Of a stretch of 64,000 nucleotides of DNA, positions 1-8,076 are shown in pieces; the first letter of the stretch is position 1; every line of letters starts with the position of its first letter. The stretch comes from Paenibacillus hunanensis (lineage in GTDB: Bacteria > Bacillota > Bacilli > Paenibacillales > Paenibacillaceae): assembly GCF_014645615.1 (NCBI RefSeq), contig NZ_BMMB01000008.1, forward strand, positions 248,001-312,000. The letters are read 5' to 3'. Both the position numbers and the translations under genes were made by a program. The notes below the pieces were generated by a model. That model was not told the DNA's origin. It made no database searches and saw only the letters and a program-made list of their open reading frames with translations.

Positions 1-528
1 GCACTCGATCATTCTGAGCAGGTGATCTATGTCGGTTCCTTTTCTAAAAGTATGTTCTCTGCTCTGCGTATTGGCTATGCGATCGTACCGCCAGCGCTTA
101 TTGCACCGCTAATCGCTGCGAAAAGTCTTTACGCGCCTTTGCCCTCATCGCCGCTGGAGCAACGTGCACTGGCACGCTTTATGCAGCGCGGAGATTATAT
201 GCGGCATCTGCGCAGAATGACCCGGTTATATCGTCCACGCTTTCAGGAGCTACATCGCTTATTAAATGGACGCTTATCGGAGCTATTTGATTGGATCGAT
301 ACCGACTCCGGTTTACATATTTATGGAAGCTGGCAGCTGGAGCGCTCGCAATATGAGCGATTTCGTGAGCAAGCGCTGGAGCTCGGTGTACAATGGAAGG
401 ATGCTTCGCTGTATCAGATCGCTACCGGAGCACCAGCGGTATGCTTTAGCTTTGCCCATACAGATGAGCAGCAGATGCAGCAGGGAATGGAGCGTCTGGA
501 GCTAGCATGGCAGCGCACACTGGAATAG
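1..528 (+). CDS. MocR/PdxR-type regulator, C-terminal part (cut by window start)
   Basis: The frame is open from base 1, so this is the end of a longer gene. The visible 175 residues belong to a fold-type I aminotransferase domain: the motif SFSKSM supplies the lysine that would bind PLP, followed by the LRIGYAIVPP segment typical of MocR proteins. In that family a GntR winged-helix DNA-binding domain precedes this domain, and the protein regulates vitamin B6, amino-acid or amine genes in response to PLP adducts. The N-terminal half lies outside the window, so a plain aminotransferase cannot be fully excluded. The chorismate mutase gene follows 56 bases downstream and may be co-transcribed. 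Confidence 0.8.
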   Translation, partial: ALDHSEQVIYVGSFSKSMFSALRIGYAIVPPALIAPLIAAKSLYAPLPSSPLEQRALARFMQRGDYMRHLRRMTRLYRPRFQELHRLLNGRLSELFDWIDTDSGLHIYGSWQLERSQYERFREQALELGVQWKDASLYQIATGAPAVCFSFAHTDEQQMQQGMERLELAWQRTLE

Positions 529-584
529 ATAGTACAACACGCAGGTATACTAATCATCGTGAAGCGATAAAGGAGCGAAGTGAC

Positions 585-911
585 ATGGAGACGTGTAAAA
601 GTCTGGATGAGGTTCGTGGACATATTGATCGTTTGGATCAGCAGATTATTGGATTACTAAGTGAGCGCAGCCAGTATGTGAAACAGGCGGCCACTTTTAA
701 AAAGGATACCGATGCAGTGAAGGCACCTGCACGAGTTGAAGCGGTGATTACGAAGGTACGTGAGCTAGCAAGTGCGAATGAGCTGAATCCGCTCGTAGCC
801 GAGCAGGTGTATCGTGCGATGATTGCTGCCTTTATCGAGGATGAGCTACAGGAGCATGCACGCTTGCAACAGATGCCGAAGCCAGCTGCGGATTCGGATG
901 CTCAAGCCTGA
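585..911 (+). CDS. Chorismate mutase, AroQ class (type II)
   Basis: A 108-residue all-helical protein. The start LDEVRGHIDRLDQQIIGLLSERSQYVKQAATFK is the conserved first helix of AroQ-class chorismate mutases, with the arginine and lysine that bind chorismate. It would convert chorismate to prephenate for Phe/Tyr synthesis. The related isochorismate-pyruvate lyases (PchB) share the fold and cannot be excluded by eye. I place the start at ATG 585 because AAAGGAG lies 9-10 bases upstream; the same frame is open further upstream but overlaps the preceding gene. A hydrophilic tail of about 15 residues follows the last helix. Confidence 0.82.
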   Translation: METCKSLDEVRGHIDRLDQQIIGLLSERSQYVKQAATFKKDTDAVKAPARVEAVITKVRELASANELNPLVAEQVYRAMIAAFIEDELQEHARLQQMPKPAADSDAQA

Positions 912-1202
912 GCGCAGAACAGGTAACTGAGGTGCAAATTGCATGCCGGGCATTGACGAATAGCTACTTTTTGCGCAATATAAGCCCATAGAAGCTTTTT
1001 ATCATGGTGCGATGTGGGTGAGTCATCGTCCGGCATAGCAAAAGTAGTGGGAAAGCTATATCCTAATATTTTGAATTTTAGATGTTAGGCATGTATCTTA
1101 AATCGCATATGTAGCTGGGAACGTTATAGGGCTCGCTACGATGGATAGAGAAGGATACCGAGAAGCCTATTGGTGTTGTATATAGAAAAAGGGGGGAATC
1201 CG

Positions 1203-1988
1203 ATGCTTGAAGTATCGCCATCTTCATTTGTACTTAAACCGGCTTTTGCCAAAATCTTCTGTGAACCGGAGTGGCGCTGGCCAAAGCGTGAAAAACCGAT
1301 GCCCAACTATGATCTGTTTTATGTATGGAGCGGAGAAGGAGAGCTGATTCTGAATGGCGAGCCTTATCCGATCAGTAAAGGAAGCTGCTTTCTGTTCCGT
1401 CCAGGGGATGAGACAACAGCTACACATAATCCGCAAAAGCCGCTCGTGCTCACTTATATCCATTTTGATGTAGACGAGCCGGTGAGCCGTGTACCGATTC
1501 GGTATCGCATGCTGGATGAGACGATTGATTTTGAATATATGCTGGTGCGCTACGTAAGACTACTGCTGGAGCATGCCTTTGCAGCAGAGGACGAAGCACG
1601 CCTGATCTTGAAGCAACTTATGATTCATCTGTTGCGCGAGGAACAGCGCAAGCCTGTGCCGCGCAAGGTGAGCAATCAGCTGAATGAGACGATTCAGGAG
1701 GTTGCCAACTATATTCGTCAGCACCCCAGTCTGGCGCACCGGGTAGAGGAGCTAGCTGCAAGAGCAGGTCTGTCACCGCGCTACTTCTCGATCAAATTCA
1801 AGGAGTTAATCGGCGCATCCGTGCAGTCGTATATTATTCGGATGCGAATTGAGCGTGCCGAGCATCTGCTGGTGTATACGGGAATGAATGTGACCGAGGT
1901 GGCGGATGCACTGGGCTATCGCGATATTTTCTTTTTCAGTCGTCAATTCAAGCAGTATACGGGGAAAAGTCCATCCGAGATTCGCTAG
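1203..1988 (+). CDS. AraC-family transcriptional regulator with cupin sensor
   Basis: A protein of about 261 residues. Residues 1-130 form an AraC_binding cupin domain (segments YVWSGEGELILNGE and SCFLFRPGDE), expected to bind a sugar or other small ligand. The last 100 residues hold two helix-turn-helix motifs ending in the family signature, seen as VADALGYRDIFFFSRQFKQ and YTGKSP. Start ATG 1203 has AAGGGGGG seven bases upstream; an earlier in-frame codon at 1170 lacks such a site. The gene stands alone, converging on psd, so the target is unknown. Regulators of this size in Paenibacillus usually control carbohydrate genes (family knowledge). Confidence 0.85.
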   Translation: MLEVSPSSFVLKPAFAKIFCEPEWRWPKREKPMPNYDLFYVWSGEGELILNGEPYPISKGSCFLFRPGDETTATHNPQKPLVLTYIHFDVDEPVSRVPIRYRMLDETIDFEYMLVRYVRLLLEHAFAAEDEARLILKQLMIHLLREEQRKPVPRKVSNQLNETIQEVANYIRQHPSLAHRVEELAARAGLSPRYFSIKFKELIGASVQSYIIRMRIERAEHLLVYTGMNVTEVADALGYRDIFFFSRQFKQYTGKSPSEIR

Positions 1989-2106
1989 GGGAAGGAGCTG
2001 CTAACGGATTGCAGAATGGAAATGATAAGTGAGAAATACATTCTTGTTCACACAGACAAGTGAGCATATGAAAGCCAAGCGCAAAGTAACCAAGCACAAT
2101 ACAAAG

Positions 2107-2144
2107 AAGCCCGGACATTGGAGCTAGCTCCTGTCCGGGCTTTT
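2107..2144. terminator. Bidirectional terminator between the AraC gene and psd
   Basis: Perfect 11-bp stem AAGCCCGGACA / TGTCCGGGCTT around a 14-base loop, followed by TTTT on the + strand. It sits 8 bases from the psd stop and 118 bases after the AraC stop, so it can serve both convergent genes. Confidence 0.85.
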
Positions 2145-2151
2145 CGCTAAT

Positions 2152-2982
2152 TTAGAGGTCAGCATCCTTGATGCGCTGATACGGGCGTGTCGCTTCCAGG
2201 TCGAGCAATGTGCCGAGCTTTTCGCCCATTTTCACACGGCTACCAACGGCAAGCTGCGCATCCGGCTCAAAGGTGTGCTTCTGCATGAGCAGCACCACCG
2301 TAGAACCAAATTCAAAATAAGCCAGCTCATCGCCCTTATTCCAGGACGTGCGTGCATCATCAGCATAGCGAATACTGCTCACATTCAGCGCGCCAACCTT
2401 GGCTACAGCAACCTCACCGTAATGGTGGGAAATATACGTGATCTGACGCTCATTGCGGCTCAGTACGGAACGCATATTCACCATGCTGCGGTCGTTAACC
2501 GGATAGACCTTGCCCGGAATATACTCGCGCTCGGTCTGTCTACCTGTAACGGGCGCATGAATGCGGTGATAATCGCGTGGGCTGAGATAGAGCACGAACA
2601 TATATCCGTCTCGATACGATTCCAGACGCGGAGAGTGATTAAGCAGCTCGTCCAGCGTATAGTCCTGTCCTTTTACATTCGGGATTAATTGGTCATCGAG
2701 TGGTCCCATCGCAGTAATCAATGCATCTACCGGACTGATCAATGACATCGGGTCGGCATCAACCGGGCGTGCGCTGGGCTGAAGACGACGCGTGAAAAAA
2801 TCGTTCAATGTATGATAATCCTGTAACGGTTTTTCTGCTTCTTCTGCCGGGATGCGATAAGCCTGAATGAATTTCGGGATTAACGCGCGGCTGGCCCGTG
2901 ATTTGGCAAAGCTGCCTGTAAGCCGGGATACCCATTTGCGAGAGGATAGCTCGGTGAGCAGGCGAAACATCGTGTTGGCCAT
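2152..2982 (-). CDS. psd: Phosphatidylserine decarboxylase proenzyme
   Basis: A 276-residue Psd that makes phosphatidylethanolamine from phosphatidylserine at the membrane. The C-terminal motif YFEFGSTVVLL is the family's (L/F)GST self-cleavage site; the serine becomes the pyruvoyl cofactor of the small subunit. Also visible are the conserved SPVDA near residue 85 and LSPRDYHRIHAPVTG with the catalytic histidine region. I start at ATG 2982 (MANTMFRLL) because AAAGGAG precedes it, although spacing is slightly long; the frame continues upstream without family similarity. No phosphatidylserine synthase gene is adjacent. Confidence 0.93.
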   Translation of the reverse strand: MANTMFRLLTELSSRKWVSRLTGSFAKSRASRALIPKFIQAYRIPAEEAEKPLQDYHTLNDFFTRRLQPSARPVDADPMSLISPVDALITAMGPLDDQLIPNVKGQDYTLDELLNHSPRLESYRDGYMFVLYLSPRDYHRIHAPVTGRQTEREYIPGKVYPVNDRSMVNMRSVLSRNERQITYISHHYGEVAVAKVGALNVSSIRYADDARTSWNKGDELAYFEFGSTVVLLMQKHTFEPDAQLAVGSRVKMGEKLGTLLDLEATRPYQRIKDADL

Positions 2983-3264
2983 GATCCAGGTGATCTCCTT
3001 TCCAAAATAAGGAAAAATAGTACGTACATTCGTTTGCTTCGTTATATTGACACAACTGAGGCATATACGCAAGCGACAAAACCATCGAGCCAGTCAAAGA
3101 CGAATGCGTAATCAGGCGACTGATATCCAAAAACATGGTAAAATAAAGAGAATTAGCGGGTATCCTGCCTGTTCATAAAGCATAATTGTATACCGTTTGC
3201 ACATAAAAGTCACTGTATAATCTAACGTATAAAACGACGAAATGAAGGGAATGGAGGCAATAAC

Positions 3265-3867
3265 ATGACGACTTTCGGCTTAATCCGGCATGGAAGCACG
3301 ATATGGAACAAGGAAGGCCGTGCTCAGGGCAGCTCCGATATCCCATTAAATGAAAATGGCTGGCAGCAGGCACGTCTGCTCGGCGAGCGTATTGCGGGTG
3401 AGCAGTGGGATCGCATTTATGCAAGCGATCTCAAGCGTGCTCAGCAAACCGCACAGGCTATTGCTGAGGCGAGCGGCTTGACGATTACACTGGATGCACG
3501 GCTGCGCGAATTGGACGGCGGTCTGATTGAAGGCACGACACAGGCGGAGCGGATCGAACGCTGGGGTGAGGATTGGAAGGAGCAAGACCTCGGTCTGGAA
3601 ACCCCCGAATCAGGTGCCAAGCGAGGCTTAGCCTGCTTGCAGGAGCTGGCAGAGTGTTATCCAGATGAGCGTATTTTAATTGTAAGTCATGGTGTGCTAC
3701 TAAATCATGTGTTGAATGTGATTTTGCAGCAGGAGCCGCCTAAGTGGCATTCCCTTGATAATATGTCCATCACGGTCGTGGAATGCGATGCTGACCAGGA
3801 ATGGGATTGTGCATTGTACAATTGTACGAGCCATCTGCTACCATATGAGGCGAACAAGGCAGAATAA
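3265..3867 (+). CDS. Histidine phosphatase family protein (phosphoglycerate-mutase-like)
   Basis: A 200-residue single-domain protein. LIRHGSTIWN at residues 6-15 is the RHG motif whose histidine is phosphorylated. YASDLKRAQQTAQAI and LRELDGGLIEG are the two further family motifs, and LIVSHGVLLNHVL carries the second catalytic histidine. Paenibacillus homologues are annotated as phosphatases of the PhoE/CobC group; the substrate cannot be read from sequence. ATG 3265 is preceded by GGAGG with good spacing. The Nudix gene follows 33 bases later and is probably co-transcribed, both ending at the terminator near 4600. Confidence 0.88.
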   Translation: MTTFGLIRHGSTIWNKEGRAQGSSDIPLNENGWQQARLLGERIAGEQWDRIYASDLKRAQQTAQAIAEASGLTITLDARLRELDGGLIEGTTQAERIERWGEDWKEQDLGLETPESGAKRGLACLQELAECYPDERILIVSHGVLLNHVLNVILQQEPPKWHSLDNMSITVVECDADQEWDCALYNCTSHLLPYEANKAE

Positions 3868-3900
3868 TTGCCGTAAGCGATCAGGGAAAGGGTGGAGTGT

Positions 3901-4521
3901 GTGCAATTAAAATGGTTGGAATGGGCAAAGCAAATTCAGGCGATTAGCCAGGCAGGTCTGGAATATTCGCGGGATGTGTATGATATCGATCGGTTTCAGC
4001 AATTGCGTGAGCTGAGCATTGAGATTATGCAGCAATATACCGATGTGGAAACCGAGCAGATTCGTGATCTATTTGCTGCGGAGACAGGCTATGCTACGCC
4101 CAAGGTCGATGTGCGTGGAGTCGTGTTCCGGGATGGACGCATCCTGATGGTCAAGGAGAAGATCGACGGTCACTGGTCATTGCCAGGTGGCTGGGCAGAT
4201 ATCGGACTATCTCCAAAGGAAATTGCGGTCAAAGAGGTACGCGAGGAATCCGGCTATATTGTAGAGCCAGTGCGATTAATTGGCGTAGTGGACAAGAAGT
4301 TCCATGCCCACCCACCTTCTCCATGGCATGTGTACAAAATGTTTATCCTGTGTGAGTTGATCGGTGGAGAAGCAAGTACAGATACAACGGAGACGACCGA
4401 GGTTGGCTTTTTCGCTGAGGACGAGCTGCCGCCACTATCGGTAGATCGCAATACCGAGCAGCAGATTCAGACGTTATTTCAACATATGCGCGATCCACAG
4501 TTGCCGGTGTTTTGCGATTAG
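3901..4521 (+). CDS. Nudix hydrolase with N-terminal Nudix_N_2-type domain
   Basis: About 206 residues. Residues 1-60 (KWLEWAKQIQAISQAGLEYS onwards) match the helical N-terminal domain seen in ADP-ribose/NAD-type Nudix enzymes of Firmicutes. The Nudix box is complete: GGWADIGLSPKEIAVKEVRE followed by ESGY gives G-x5-E-x7-REVREESGY with the metal-binding glutamates. It should hydrolyse a nucleoside-diphosphate derivative; the substrate is not defined. Start is ambiguous: GTG 3901 has AGGGAAAGG about nine bases upstream and fits the family N-terminus, while GTG 3892 is in frame but too close to that site. Confidence 0.88.
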   Translation: MQLKWLEWAKQIQAISQAGLEYSRDVYDIDRFQQLRELSIEIMQQYTDVETEQIRDLFAAETGYATPKVDVRGVVFRDGRILMVKEKIDGHWSLPGGWADIGLSPKEIAVKEVREESGYIVEPVRLIGVVDKKFHAHPPSPWHVYKMFILCELIGGEASTDTTETTEVGFFAEDELPPLSVDRNTEQQIQTLFQHMRDPQLPVFCD

Positions 4522-4576
4522 ATGGATAGAAGTATCAATCGATATGGCTCTGTTGGAATTACTTTTACATGCTGTT

Positions 4577-4616
4577 AACCGCTCTATTCTCAGTGAGAAA
4601 GAGCGGTTATTTTTAT
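4577..4616 (+). terminator. Rho-independent terminator after the phosphatase-Nudix pair
   Basis: Stem AACCGCTC / GAGCGGTT with a 16-base loop and an ATTTTTAT tail, 56 bases after the Nudix stop codon. Confidence 0.85.
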
Positions 4617-4821
4617 AGTGATTTTTTAGTTTTTGAATCGACAAGTGGTTAGGAGGAGCAGGCTAGTGTGCTTTTATATTATAAAGGTATGGATATCAAC
4701 ACCATAAACACCATATTCGCTCCATCCAATTGACCGACTAGAACTAAAGACCTTCATCCCTCAATAGTATCCTCTTGCTTCTTACATCCTCCTAAACGTT
4801 CCGATTCTGTAACCTAAGCCA

Positions 4822-5754
4822 CTACTGTAACCCCAGCAATAACGCGGGCAATGTAACAATCGAGCCTAGCGTCGTCCACAGGATACAGCGAGATACGAGC
4901 CGGGGTGCCGCGCCAAATTGCTGTGCGAGAATGACTGCATTGACAGCCGTTGGCATCGAAGTGAGAACGAGTAACACGCTGAACAGCGTACCTTCCACAC
5001 CGAGCAGTACAAGTAATACCCACGATACCAGTGGAGCAGCGACCATCCGTAGCCCCATCCCTGCCCAGAAGGCGCGTGGTGATGCTGCATCATCTGAGGT
5101 GGATGAGCTGGAGCCTACATTAATCATCTGCGCGCCGAGCACAGCAAGCGCCAGTGGCGAATAGGCAGCAGCCAGCATCGCAAAGCCATCATCAAGTGCG
5201 GTAGGTAAGGACAAGCCAGATAGACGTAGGATCGAAGCTAGTATAGCAGCGTATACGGCAGGCAAGCGGAATACCGCATAAAAAGCCTGTTTGATCGAAA
5301 AATGCGAGCGTGCTGCGAAAAACACACCGACCGTGTTCACGATAATCATTTGCCCGATAACAAAGACGGACGCTTTATCCAGTCCGAGCTGCCCAAATGC
5401 CAGTAATACAAGCGGTAAGCCATAGTTCACACAGTTGGTGAACATGGAGATGAGCGTTAACCCTGCCTGTTCTTGCTGAGGAAGTCGTAGCAGACGTCCA
5501 AGCCCAACCGCCAGTAGCCACATTACGACAAGGCTGATGAGTGAAAAGACGATCGTCACACTCACATCAGACATCGATAATTCCGCATGGAGTAGCGTGT
5601 GAAATACGATCGAAGGTGTGAGAATATATAGCGATACCGTCGCAATCGGACGCGTATCCAGACCACGAAAACGTCGCAGCAGCACACCACCAATCACAGG
5701 CAGCGAAATAGGCAGGAAAATCTGGTACATTGTAGACAGCAATTGAAGCAGCAT
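4822..5754 (-). CDS. AEC family (auxin efflux carrier-like) transporter
   Basis: A hydrophobic protein of about 310 residues with roughly ten membrane segments split by a central polar loop, the usual AEC plan. FTNCVNYGLPLVLLAFG is the conserved membrane motif with asparagine and proline in the middle of the first half; the second half begins near LALAVLGAQMINVG. Members move organic acids or amino acids; the substrate is unknown. I favour ATG 5754 (MLLQLLSTM) because AGAAAGGA lies eight bases upstream; ATGs at 5763 and 5781 are also in frame. It stands alone, and the 0.4 kb upstream holds its promoter region. Confidence 0.85.
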   Translation of the reverse strand: MLLQLLSTMYQIFLPISLPVIGGVLLRRFRGLDTRPIATVSLYILTPSIVFHTLLHAELSMSDVSVTIVFSLISLVVMWLLAVGLGRLLRLPQQEQAGLTLISMFTNCVNYGLPLVLLAFGQLGLDKASVFVIGQMIIVNTVGVFFAARSHFSIKQAFYAVFRLPAVYAAILASILRLSGLSLPTALDDGFAMLAAAYSPLALAVLGAQMINVGSSSSTSDDAASPRAFWAGMGLRMVAAPLVSWVLLVLLGVEGTLFSVLLVLTSMPTAVNAVILAQQFGAAPRLVSRCILWTTLGSIVTLPALLLGLQ

Positions 5755-6170
5755 CACGTTCATCCTTTCTGTTTGGGGCAACCCTACCTATGTAGACGAA
5801 GGAGTGCACGAGTTGAAGATGCTGTTCACTTTACTATGATGGTGGCAGACAATCCAATATTTGATTCCTATTCACTTATAGTTAAAAACTATTTATGAAA
5901 TGTTATCTTATTGATTTTAAATATAAAAGAGCGGTGTAAAGGAGCAGAAAAGTATAGACAGTTGTATATCAAAAAATGGATCTGGGTTTGTTGTTTTGCT
6001 GTGGATTGCTATGGAATTTTGCTTAAAAATGTAACCAACAACACCAACAACACCAACAACACCTCTCCTTCTACCGGTGTATAACCAAGTAGTGGAAAGG
6101 TGCTGTGCGGCATTCCTATTCGGTTGTGACTAAACATTGTTATCAGCGGCCGCCAAAATTAGGATGGCAG
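5755..6170. other. Non-coding stretch with a short CAACAAC repeat
   Basis: No convincing gene. It includes the upstream region of the AEC transporter, an AT-rich segment near 5870-5930, and about three copies of the 9-mer ACCAACAAC at 6034-6063. Confidence 0.6.
6034..6063. repeat. Short tandem repeat, 9-mer ACCAACAAC
   Basis: Three head-to-tail copies of ACCAACAAC followed by ACC. It lies between the AEC gene and the decayed SnoaL fragment. Confidence 0.8.
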
Positions 6171-6256
6171 CCCATCACAGCCACGTCACAATCAGCTTTG
6201 TTGTTTTGAGCATGTACGGATAGAATTCATGGATAAAGCTGCAATAACGCCGTTTA
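6171..6256 (-). pseudogene. Decayed fragment of a SnoaL-like domain
   Basis: Read on the minus strand, this segment encodes VHAQNNKADCDVAVMG, which aligns with VHGQNNKDDRGAAVMD inside the intact neighbouring gene. VIA in an adjacent frame matches VIAEGD at nearly the same distance, so at least one frameshift separates the matching parts, and a stop follows. It lies just downstream of the intact two-domain gene, as expected for a lost extra repeat or a former tandem gene copy. Confidence 0.7.
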
Positions 6257-6314
6257 CACTGATACGTACCATACTCCCATTCCATCTCTATCCGTTCCAA
6301 CCCTGATGCTGCAA

Positions 6315-7325
6315 TCAGAACATCGTATTATTGTTCGCCGATTTTTCCGGTACTTCCTGTACGACATCCCAGTGCTCTACGATTTTCAGCTTGCCGTTGA
6401 TCGTTTTTACACGGAACATATCCATTACAGCTGCACCACGGTCATCCTTGTTATTTTGGCCGTGTACATGCAGGGCAACGATATCACCTTCGGCAATAAC
6501 GCGTACGATGTTGTTGCGGCTATCCGGGTTGCTTTTTAGCATGGGGATAAACGATTCCAATGGCTTACGTCCTGTTGGAACACTCGGGTTATGCTGGATA
6601 TAGTTTTCATCTACGTATTTTTTCAGAGCATCGCCATCTTTTTTGTTAAAGAAGTCGTTATAGAATGTCGTTACAAGCTTCACATTGGCAGCTACCTGCT
6701 TGGAGCTAGCCGGCGTCACCTGAACGGGAGTGCCAGGCAGTGGGAACATCGTATTGCTGTTAGCAGACTTTTCCGGTACTTGCTGAGCGATATCCCAGTG
6801 TTCCTTGATGATCGGCTTGCCGTTCACACGCTCCAGACGGAAAATATCAACAACCGCCATGCCACGATCTGATTTGTTCGTCTTAGCAAGGCTGTGCACC
6901 AGCACCAGATCGCCTTGAGCGATAATGCGCTTCACCTCTACATTGTATTGTGGATTCTGCTTCACAAATGGAGCGAAGAAATTCACAAATGCCTCACGTC
7001 CGTTACCTGCAAGCGGATTATGCTGGATATAATCGTCAGCGATATACTTGCTTGCTGTGTCCAGCTTATGATCGGTGAAAATATCCTTGAACATATTCAG
7101 CACAAATTGCTTGTTCTCAGCGAGCTTCTTCTGATTAGCTTTCTCCGCGCTTTGTTGCGAGGAAGCAGTCGTTGTCGCAGCCTTTGTAGTCTTAGCTTTG
7201 ACAGAAGCAGTAGACGTAGTGGAGGTGCCGCATTCAGAGGCAGCAGCACCTGCAACTCCGGCTGTAGATAGGGCAAGTGCAGAAGCAAGGGTCATGGACA
7301 ATAAAGCATAGCTTTTTTTCGGCAT
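6315..7325 (-). CDS. Secreted protein with two tandem SnoaL-like (NTF2-fold) domains
   Basis: A 336-residue protein with a signal peptide (MPKKSYALLSMTLASALAL, then an AGVAGAAAS cleavage region), an S/T/K/A-rich linker to about residue 70, and two homologous SnoaL-like domains of about 115 residues. Each contains Y-I-x-H/Q-H-N-P and R-V/I-I-A-E/Q-G-D, and ends in the same VPEKSAN-x-NTMF sequence. SnoaL folds serve as polyketide cyclases, isomerases or plain binding domains; this exported form has no assigned reaction. The start has GAGGAG upstream. The near-identical domain ends show recent internal duplication, and a decayed further copy lies next to it. Confidence 0.85.
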   Translation of the reverse strand: MPKKSYALLSMTLASALALSTAGVAGAAASECGTSTTSTASVKAKTTKAATTTASSQQSAEKANQKKLAENKQFVLNMFKDIFTDHKLDTASKYIADDYIQHNPLAGNGREAFVNFFAPFVKQNPQYNVEVKRIIAQGDLVLVHSLAKTNKSDRGMAVVDIFRLERVNGKPIIKEHWDIAQQVPEKSANSNTMFPLPGTPVQVTPASSKQVAANVKLVTTFYNDFFNKKDGDALKKYVDENYIQHNPSVPTGRKPLESFIPMLKSNPDSRNNIVRVIAEGDIVALHVHGQNNKDDRGAAVMDMFRVKTINGKLKIVEHWDVVQEVPEKSANNNTMF

Positions 7326-7740
7326 AATATCACTCCTCTAATGATGTGCAAGCAGCACGCACTGCTCGAATACAACGATTGTAACCTGTAACATTAAGAG
7401 TTTCAACTTTACCGAAATATCCCTTGCTACACCTGTATGAAAAGATGCAGAAGCAAGCTTTCAACCAGTCTAAACAGGCATTCTCAATAGACAATTACAG
7501 CCCTAAACCTCCCATACTCCACAAAAATAAGGCAGAAGCCCCCCTATTTCATGCAATCTTCATCCAAGCCTCTATCTCATTACGAAACAAGTCACACATC
7601 AGCTAACGAAAAGTGAGTATTTAGACTTATTTCACCAAAACCCATAACCAATACATGCTCATATAAAAGCCGCTCCACCATACACGGAGCGGCTCAAATT
7701 TATAGTTGATAAAACGTATTTACGTCATCACACTTTATAC
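7326..7740. other. Non-coding, AC-rich stretch upstream of the SnoaL-like gene
   Basis: I see no supportable gene; a 60-codon frame at 7424-7606 has no ribosome-binding site and an ordinary background composition. The + strand is rich in A and C from about 7430 onward. Confidence 0.55.
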
Positions 7741-7812
7741 AGAAGTGTAGAAGTGTAGAAGTGTAGAAGTGTAGAAGTGTAGAAGTGTAGAAGTGTAGAA
7801 GTGTAGAAGTGT
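7741..7812. repeat. Tandem repeat, nine copies of the 8-mer AGAAGTGT
   Basis: Nine exact head-to-tail copies of AGAAGTGT, 72 bases in all, flanked by TTATAC and AAAGTAGA. It is intergenic, about 100 bases from palindromic element copy A. The unit is not a multiple of three, and copy number could change by slippage. Confidence 0.95.
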
Positions 7813-7925
7813 AAAGTAGAACCCTCCACCTCTATCAAAAAACTGCCCACTCCCCCACAGACTCTATTCATTAGAAAACCACAGTACATCCCACGTCAGA
7901 GCTTTTAAATTGCATCCGCACGAAA

Positions 7926-8045
7926 CGGAGGGAAGGAGATAAGGGGAAAGGACGACTTTGGAGGGGCGGGAATCTTCATTCTATCCTATTCCAAAAGATT
8001 CCCGCGGCTCCACCCGAGTCCGTCCCCTTATTCCTTCCCGGAGTG
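7926..8045. repeat. Dispersed palindromic element, copy A
   Basis: An imperfect palindrome of about 120 bases. Outer arms pair as GGGAAGG / CCTTCCC, ATAAGGGG / CCCCTTAT and GGAC / GTCC; inner arms as TGGAG / CTCCA and GCGGGAATCTT / AAGATTCCCGC. Copies with compensating differences lie near 18.72 and 47.04 kb in the same orientation. It lies 32 bases past the P450 stop codon, so it would be in that gene's 3' untranslated RNA. Confidence 0.9.
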
Positions 8046-8076
8046 TCCCCCACAAGCAAACTCCAAAAGCTGTTTT

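Noticed and set aside
7424-7606. 60-codon + strand frame
   Set aside because: No ribosome-binding site and no similarity or domain; it lies in the AC-rich zone where stop codons are rare by composition.
7741-7812. Possible CRISPR array
   Set aside because: Eight-base units repeat without spacers; no Cas genes in the window. The same holds for the TTCATCAG array at 63.5 kb.
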